A stretch of 64,000 bases of DNA from an uncultured Dialister sp. Its GTDB lineage: Bacteria; Bacillota; Negativicutes; Veillonellales; Dialisteraceae. The position numbers and the translations under genes were made by a program. Of the stretch, positions 59,351 through 64,000 are shown in pieces. Every line of letters begins with the position of its first letter. Position 1 is the first letter of the stretch. The stretch spans positions 1 through 64,000 of the forward strand of contig CABQAR010000003.1 in the NCBI GenBank assembly GCA_902462205.1, given 5' to 3'. The notes beneath the pieces are model-generated. The model was not told where the DNA came from. It saw only the letters and a list, made by a program, of their open reading frames with translations, and made no database searches.

Positions 59351-60806
59351 CAGGGGAATGATTCATCGATGGGAAGAAATAAGGAACCGGTTCTTTTCCC
59401 CGCGGAAAAAGACGGTCGCCATGGTTTCCGCAGGACGTATGTTCATGGCAGACGTGCAGGAGGGGAAGTACATCAGAAGGTCAGTTTTTCCTCTGCGGGA
59501 CCTTTCCGGACAGGTCATTGCAGAAGCGTTCTTTCAGGCCGCCGAAGAAGGATTTACGGACAGGGACATTCTTCTCATCCACACATTTCCTGATTTACGC
59601 GTCACCTGCAAGTCTTTTCCCTCGATGACGGAGGAAGAACTGGAAGAAACAATGTACTGGGAGCAGGACCGCATCTTCGGTACGCAGACAGATCTGCAGA
59701 TCGCATGGACCCCGATTGAAAAAGGCTTTGACGGCTGGAAGGTATCTTTGGCGGGCAGCTTCCGGGATACGCTGGCACTGTGGACATCGGCAGCGGAAAC
59801 AGCAGGGAAGAGGATCATTCGATGCATTCCCGTGACAGAAGGCGTTTTCAGGGAAGAACCGTCTTTTTATCTGTACGGCCGGAAAAATTCCGCTTTGCTT
59901 GTTTTCCGTGACGGGACGGCATGGGAATCGAGGGTGCTGAAGCCGAAAGATGCGCTGGAAAAGATGAAAATATTTACAGCCCATATCACAGAAAACCATG
60001 AAGTAGCAACTGGAAATGTATGCTTTGTACCATTAAGCGATTGCCATGACGATCAAATTGTCTTTTGGACAGAATTGATAGAGGCATGGAAAAATAGTAT
60101 GAAGAATCCTTCCATTTCAGAAGAAACGCAGGAAGAAATTGGGGTGGAGGAATTTTCATCAGAGGAAACAGAAATAGGTATAGAAGAGGACGCACCAGAC
60201 ATACGGGAGGAAACGAAATGTTTTCTGACTGAGCAGGAATTATGGAGCATGGTACTTCCTGTCATGGAAAGCGCGCCTGCCGCTTCCATGGATTTCATCC
60301 GGCGCAGTGAAACCGATGATTGGGTCTTGTCGGAAAATAGATGGCTCAGAATCGGACAGGGAGCGGCTGCCATCCTTTTTGTCTTTTGTTTCGGCCTTGC
60401 CTGCCTGCTTGGTTTCGCAGTGGCAGAAGAAAACAGGACGGAAGCAAAACTGGCGGAATTATATCCCGTGCAGCAGGAAATGAAGAAAGAGAGAATGGAG
60501 AGGAATCGGGAGGACGCATTCGTTTCACGGCTGAAACGGCTGGAACAGGAAGATTCCGGATGGGAGCAGAAGCTGGTCATGCTGTCCGAATATATGCCGC
60601 AAGGCGCGGTTCTTTCTGAAATCACATCGGAAAACGGGCTCGTCCGCCTGCAGGGAACGGCAGATTCTCCCGCAACGGCCGCCCGCATGGAAAAGAATCT
60701 CAAAAATGCATGGGGCGGGGAAGTCAGGCTGGAACGGAGGAAGCAGGAGCCACACCTGAAAATGGCCACGTTCACACTGGTATGGCAGAAAGGAAAAGGG
60801 AAATGA
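59343..60806 (+). CDS. PilM-PilN-like fusion protein of the pilus machinery (GspL-like)
   Basis: A 487-aa inner-membrane protein. The N-terminal 200 residues look like a divergent PilM/actin-like cytoplasmic domain (KTVAMVSAGRMFMADVQEGK, DILLIHTFPDLRVTCKSFP). One membrane segment follows an acidic linker (AAAILFVFCFGLACLLGFAV, about 340-360). After it come a coiled coil and a small ferredoxin-like PilN-type periplasmic domain (PQGAVLSEITSENGLVRLQG). This order equals PilM plus PilN in one chain, like GspL. I used ATG 59343 (GGAG 7 nt upstream); ATG 59337 is possible. It overlaps the next gene by 4 nt. Confidence 0.68.
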   Translation: MNSRGMIHRWEEIRNRFFSPRKKTVAMVSAGRMFMADVQEGKYIRRSVFPLRDLSGQVIAEAFFQAAEEGFTDRDILLIHTFPDLRVTCKSFPSMTEEELEETMYWEQDRIFGTQTDLQIAWTPIEKGFDGWKVSLAGSFRDTLALWTSAAETAGKRIIRCIPVTEGVFREEPSFYLYGRKNSALLVFRDGTAWESRVLKPKDALEKMKIFTAHITENHEVATGNVCFVPLSDCHDDQIVFWTELIEAWKNSMKNPSISEETQEEIGVEEFSSEETEIGIEEDAPDIREETKCFLTEQELWSMVLPVMESAPAASMDFIRRSETDDWVLSENRWLRIGQGAAAILFVFCFGLACLLGFAVAEENRTEAKLAELYPVQQEMKKERMERNREDAFVSRLKRLEQEDSGWEQKLVMLSEYMPQGAVLSEITSENGLVRLQGTADSPATAARMEKNLKNAWGGEVRLERRKQEPHLKMATFTLVWQKGKGK

Positions 60807-61360
60807 ACATGTCGGACATGCTCAATAACAGGAAATACACACGCTCTTTTTTTCTGCTGTCCCTGTTGCTGCTGATCATCTGTTTCTCTCTTGCGCTCCA
60901 TATTTCTGAAAAACGCAGCCGGATCGGGAGCATGGAGGCGGAAATTGCCATGCGGAAGAAATGGAAACCGGCGGAAGGACATGGAAACAGGATGGCGTTT
61001 CTTGGAAATCTGTTGCAGACAGAAGCGGAGGAAGAAATTTCCGCTGCTTTTGAAGCGAGCGGATGCATGGTGGAAGAGGTTGCGGAAACGGCAGGGGAAG
61101 AAGCCGATGATTCATTCCGCATATTTCATGTAAAAGGGAAGGGTTCTTTTATACAAATTGTCTCGGCCTTTGATATAATAAAAGCCAAAGAGAGATGGAC
61201 GGCGTCGGAGTTGCGCTCATTGAAACGCATGGGCGGCTTGCTCGCGTTTGAAGCGGAAGTCCGGACCGTCCAAAGCCGAGGTACTTATGAAAAAAAGAAA
61301 TATAGTCCTCATCGGGCCCATGGGTACGGGCAAGAGCAGAGCAGCGAAAATACTGGCTGA
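60803..61360 (+). CDS. PilO-like membrane protein
   Basis: A 185-aa protein with one N-terminal membrane segment (FFLLSLLLLIICFSLALHIS), a coiled-coil-like part, and a C-terminal domain (FRIFHVKGKGSFIQIVSAFD). Size, topology and position after the PilM-PilN-like gene fit PilO/GspM, which pairs with PilN in the inner membrane. The start overlaps the previous stop (ATGA), with AAAGG upstream. Its 3' end overlaps the shikimate kinase-like gene by 74 nt. Pilus motor ATPase, platform protein and secretin are not in the window. Confidence 0.6.
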   Translation: MNMSDMLNNRKYTRSFFLLSLLLLIICFSLALHISEKRSRIGSMEAEIAMRKKWKPAEGHGNRMAFLGNLLQTEAEEEISAAFEASGCMVEEVAETAGEEADDSFRIFHVKGKGSFIQIVSAFDIIKAKERWTASELRSLKRMGGLLAFEAEVRTVQSRGTYEKKKYSPHRAHGYGQEQSSENTG

Positions 61361-61826
61361 CGGATTTGACTGGCAGCTGGCGGATACAGACCGCATGATG
61401 GAACGGGAAACGGGAATGAAGATTGCGGATTATTACCGTGCTGCCGGTGCGGAAGCCTTCGGAGAAAAGGAAATGGCGCTGATCAACCGGGTCCGTTACT
61501 ACCACGAAGCCGTTATCGCCATGGGCGGAAATTATCCGATGACAGAGAAAAAATTCAAGCTGCTGTCCGAATACGGCCTTGTCATTCTGTTGTTTGCCAA
61601 GCCCTACCGATTGGCGGAACGGGTGCGCCGGCGCATAGGGAAACGTCCGACCATGGATTACTCCGACGTCGACGGCTATGTCAGGCAGATGCTCCGCAAA
61701 TGGACGAAATGGAAAGACAGAGTCAATTTGGTCATCAATACGACCAATGCACAGCCGGAGCAGACGGCTCTTGCCGTGGCGAAATATATCGACCGGCATC
61801 AGATCGAATTCGTGGGAAGGAAATAG
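61287..61826 (+). CDS. Shikimate kinase-like protein
   Basis: A P-loop kinase of 179 aa, the size of AroK. Walker A is GPMGTGKS (residues 10-17), the DxD-type motif is LADTDRMMERE and a KRPTMDY stretch resembles the RP motif. The usual GGG motif that binds shikimate is GGN here (AVIAMGGNYPM), so substrate use is uncertain. ATG 61287 follows CGAGG. It overlaps the PilO-like gene, and pilus genes next to aroK are also seen in proteobacteria. It may be a true AroK or a related kinase. Confidence 0.72.
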   Translation: MKKRNIVLIGPMGTGKSRAAKILADGFDWQLADTDRMMERETGMKIADYYRAAGAEAFGEKEMALINRVRYYHEAVIAMGGNYPMTEKKFKLLSEYGLVILLFAKPYRLAERVRRRIGKRPTMDYSDVDGYVRQMLRKWTKWKDRVNLVINTTNAQPEQTALAVAKYIDRHQIEFVGRK

Positions 61827-61907
61827 CAGCGTCCGCCTGCTGCTTCCTATTTCTTTTCCGTATCGGAAACGGATAGGCTGCAGCTGTGTTCATTTAATGG
61901 AGGGTAT

Positions 61908-62903
61908 ATGAAAAAAATTGCCGTGCTTACCTCCGGCGGTGATGCGCCGGGGATGAACGCCGCCATCCGAAGCGTCGTGCGGATGGCGATCTCTTTACAA
62001 TGTGAAATATACGGAATCCACCGCGGGTACGCAGGACTTCTGGAAGGAGATATCTGCCGGCTGTCCAATAGGAACGCAGGCGGAATCATCCTCCGCGGGG
62101 GCACCATGCTGAAAACGGCCCGCTGTCCGGCCTTTTTTGATGAAGATAATCAGGAAAAAGGAGCGGAGATCTTAAGAAAATACGGGATAGAAGGACTGGT
62201 GGTCATCGGAGGAGACGGCTCCATACAGGGGGCGGCCGCCCTCTCCCGATTGGGGATACCGACCGTGACCATACCAGGCACCATAGATAATGACATGCAC
62301 GGTACAGACGAAACCATCGGCCATGATACCGCCATAAATGCGGTGGTCAGCGCGGTCAGCCGTATCCGTGACACCGCATCTGCCCATGACAGGGCAGCCA
62401 TCATCGAGGTCATGGGGCGCTTTGCAGGAAATATAGCTCTGTCGGCGGGAATTGCCTGTGGCGCGGAATATATCCTGGTGCCTGAAATTCCGTTCAGCCG
62501 TGAAAAACTGGCACGGAGCCTTGTCAACCAGATGAAGGAAGGACGGACGAATAGCATTATCATCTGCGCGGAAGGCGCCGATGACGGCAGAGCCCTCGGC
62601 GACTGGCTGAAAGAACGGACAAAGATAGATATCTGCACCACGATCTTGGGCTTTATACAAAGAGGAGGAAGGCCAAGCGCCAGAGACAGCATCTTAGGGT
62701 CCCTGCTCGGAGCCGCGGCAGTCAAGGCGCTTCTGGACGGGCAGACCGCCGCCCTGATCGGAATGAATAAAGGCTCGATCCGCATATTAACCTATGCAGA
62801 GGCGGAAAAAGAAGAAAAAGTATTCAAGCTCGGCTTATACAATTTAGCCAACGTGTTAGGAGCCGCACAGGAAAACGGAGATATTGCGGAAAGCGGGTTG
62901 TAA
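61908..62903 (+). CDS. pfkA: 6-phosphofructokinase, ATP-dependent
   Basis: Glycolytic kinase forming fructose 1,6-bisphosphate. The 331-aa protein has AVLTSGGDAPGMNAAIR at the start, the nucleotide site IGGDGSIQGA (Gly in GGDGS points to ATP rather than pyrophosphate), PGTIDNDMHGTDETIGHDTA with the catalytic Asp, and IMGRFAGNIAL-type EVMGRFAGNIA. GGAGG precedes the ATG. A short gap separates it from the shikimate kinase-like gene on one side and glf on the other. Confidence 0.95.
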   Translation: MKKIAVLTSGGDAPGMNAAIRSVVRMAISLQCEIYGIHRGYAGLLEGDICRLSNRNAGGIILRGGTMLKTARCPAFFDEDNQEKGAEILRKYGIEGLVVIGGDGSIQGAAALSRLGIPTVTIPGTIDNDMHGTDETIGHDTAINAVVSAVSRIRDTASAHDRAAIIEVMGRFAGNIALSAGIACGAEYILVPEIPFSREKLARSLVNQMKEGRTNSIIICAEGADDGRALGDWLKERTKIDICTTILGFIQRGGRPSARDSILGSLLGAAAVKALLDGQTAALIGMNKGSIRILTYAEAEKEEKVFKLGLYNLANVLGAAQENGDIAESGL

Positions 62904-62950
62904 AAATTAATGAATGAAATTGAATTAGTAAATGAGAAGGGCTGGTTTTC

Positions 62951-64000
62951 ATGGCTGATTTAAAATATGATTACTTGGTTGTGGGAAGCGGGTTATTCGG
63001 AGCTGTCTTTGCCCATGAGGCGCTGAAAGCGGGGAAGAGAGTCCTTGTGATTGATAAAAGGGCGAATATTGCGGGGAATGTGTATACGGAAGATGTGGAA
63101 GGGATTCATGTACATGTTTATGGAGCGCATATTTTCCACACCAATAATGAAAGGGTATGGAAGTATGTCAATGAATTTGCAACCTTCAATAGATTTACAA
63201 ATTCGCCGGTCGCCAATTATCATGGAGAGTTATATTCTTTGCCTTTTAATATGTATACCTTTAATAAAATGTGGGGAGTTGTGACGCCGGAGGAGGCTGC
63301 GACAAAGATTGAGGAACAGAAAAGAGCAGCAGGCATCAGCGAGCCGAAGAATCTGGAAGAACAGGCAATCAGTCTCGTGGGTACTGATATCTATGAGAAA
63401 TTGATTAAAGGTTATACGGAAAAGCAGTGGGGGAGACCGTGTACGGAACTTCCTGCATTTATTATCAAACGATTGCCTGTACGGCTGACTTTTGATAATA
63501 ATTATTTTAACGCTCTGTATCAGGGGATTCCTGTTGGCGGGTATACAGGAATGGTGGATAATATACTGAAGGGCATAGAGGTAGAATTAAATGTCGATTA
63601 TTTGAAAGAAAAGAAAGAGCTGGATCGGCTGGCAGACAAGGTGATTTATACAGGGCCGATTGATGCGTATTTCGGGTATGGATTAGGCCCGCTGGAATAT
63701 CGCAGTGTGCGGTTCGAAACGAAAGTGTTGGACAAACCGAATTTTCAGGGAAATGCAGCGGTTAATTATACAGACAGGGAAACCCCATGGACCAGGATTA
63801 TAGAGCATAAATGGTTTGAGTTTGGGAAAGATAGCCAGGGAAGGGATTTGCCGAAGACAGTGATCAGCAGGGAATACAGTTCAGAGTGGAAGTTGGGGTA
63901 TGAGCCTTACTATCCTGTCAATGATGAAAAGAACGGCGCCTTGTATAAAAAATACAAAGGGATGGCAGCCCAAGAGGGGAATGTTATTTTTGGAGGCCGT
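62951..64000 (+). CDS. glf: UDP-galactopyranose mutase (3' end beyond the window)
   Basis: FAD enzyme that interconverts UDP-galactopyranose and UDP-galactofuranose for surface glycans. The 350 visible codons start with the dinucleotide site YDYLVVGSGLFGAVFAHEAL, then IDKRANIAGNVYTE and HVYGAHIFHTNNERVW, followed by GYTEKQWGRPCTELP and YFNALYQGIPVGGYTGMVDN, all typical of Glf. AGAAGGG precedes ATG 62951. The family is about 365-390 aa, so only the last few dozen residues are missing. It suggests galactofuranose-containing surface polysaccharide genes beyond the edge. Confidence 0.94.
   Translation, partial: MADLKYDYLVVGSGLFGAVFAHEALKAGKRVLVIDKRANIAGNVYTEDVEGIHVHVYGAHIFHTNNERVWKYVNEFATFNRFTNSPVANYHGELYSLPFNMYTFNKMWGVVTPEEAATKIEEQKRAAGISEPKNLEEQAISLVGTDIYEKLIKGYTEKQWGRPCTELPAFIIKRLPVRLTFDNNYFNALYQGIPVGGYTGMVDNILKGIEVELNVDYLKEKKELDRLADKVIYTGPIDAYFGYGLGPLEYRSVRFETKVLDKPNFQGNAAVNYTDRETPWTRIIEHKWFEFGKDSQGRDLPKTVISREYSSEWKLGYEPYYPVNDEKNGALYKKYKGMAAQEGNVIFGGR

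Overview
The window looks like chromosome from a diderm (Gram-negative) Firmicute of the Negativicutes, most like Dialister or another Veillonellaceae; this taxonomic call is inference from content. It combines lipid A genes (lpxA, fabZ, lpxC) and two TonB-dependent outer-membrane receptors with Firmicute-type control: a perfect CIRCE element, a BirA-like box and a palindrome at divergent znu genes. No tRNA, rRNA, CRISPR array or transposase was seen.

Layout. 1-1393: 5' part of lysS with an upstream XRE regulator (minus strand). 2018-5604: speF-potE ornithine/putrescine pair ending at a strong terminator. 5922-6187: LysR remnant. 6337-12826: ybhG-ybhF-ybhS-ybhR-cecR-like drug efflux operon, interrupted between its first two genes by about 0.8 kb of mosaic non-coding repeat. 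12884-15288: a small conserved protein and two overlapping exported proteins. 15345-16689: a glutamate-synthase-like gene broken by a deletion and frameshift. 16810-18593: MATE pump with its MarR regulator. 18749-19126: tautomerase-like protein. 19204-20860: a gene-free repeat island with a 533-534-bp direct duplication. 21056-25152: FAD oxidoreductase, purB, purA. 25281-26423: GH3 lipoprotein. 26550-30780: a minus-strand operon of alkaline phosphatase, a small exported protein, an ABC ATPase and an FtsX-like permease. 31112-34762: MarR, an exported protein, a DUF523 protein, an exported vWA protein and a ROK sugar kinase. 34804-37162: lpxC-fabZ-lpxA. 37808-40761: larE-larB-larC. 40819-43340: divergent znuCB and znuA. 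43655-45510: CIRCE-controlled hsp20, then bioB. 45900-56223: a metal/metallophore uptake island (TonB receptor, SAM methyltransferase, NikA-like lipoprotein, two permeases, fused double ATPase, second TonB receptor). 56551-61360: type IV pilin cassette. 61287-64000: shikimate kinase-like gene, pfkA and the 5' part of glf.

How it fits together. Metal handling recurs: zinc uptake (ZnuABC), nickel-pincer cofactor synthesis (LarBCE without LarA), the TonB/ABC island for a chelated metal, and an alkaline phosphatase in one operon with an ABC exporter-type system that resembles zinc-linked loci. The most system-like candidates are the 45.9-56.2 kb island and the alkaline phosphatase/ABC operon. The pilus cassette is unusual: it has a PilM-PilN-like fusion, a short prepilin peptidase and two pilin-like proteins without Glu at position 5. 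A family of mosaic repeats occupies the two largest gene-poor stretches and has changed the 3' end of ybhG.
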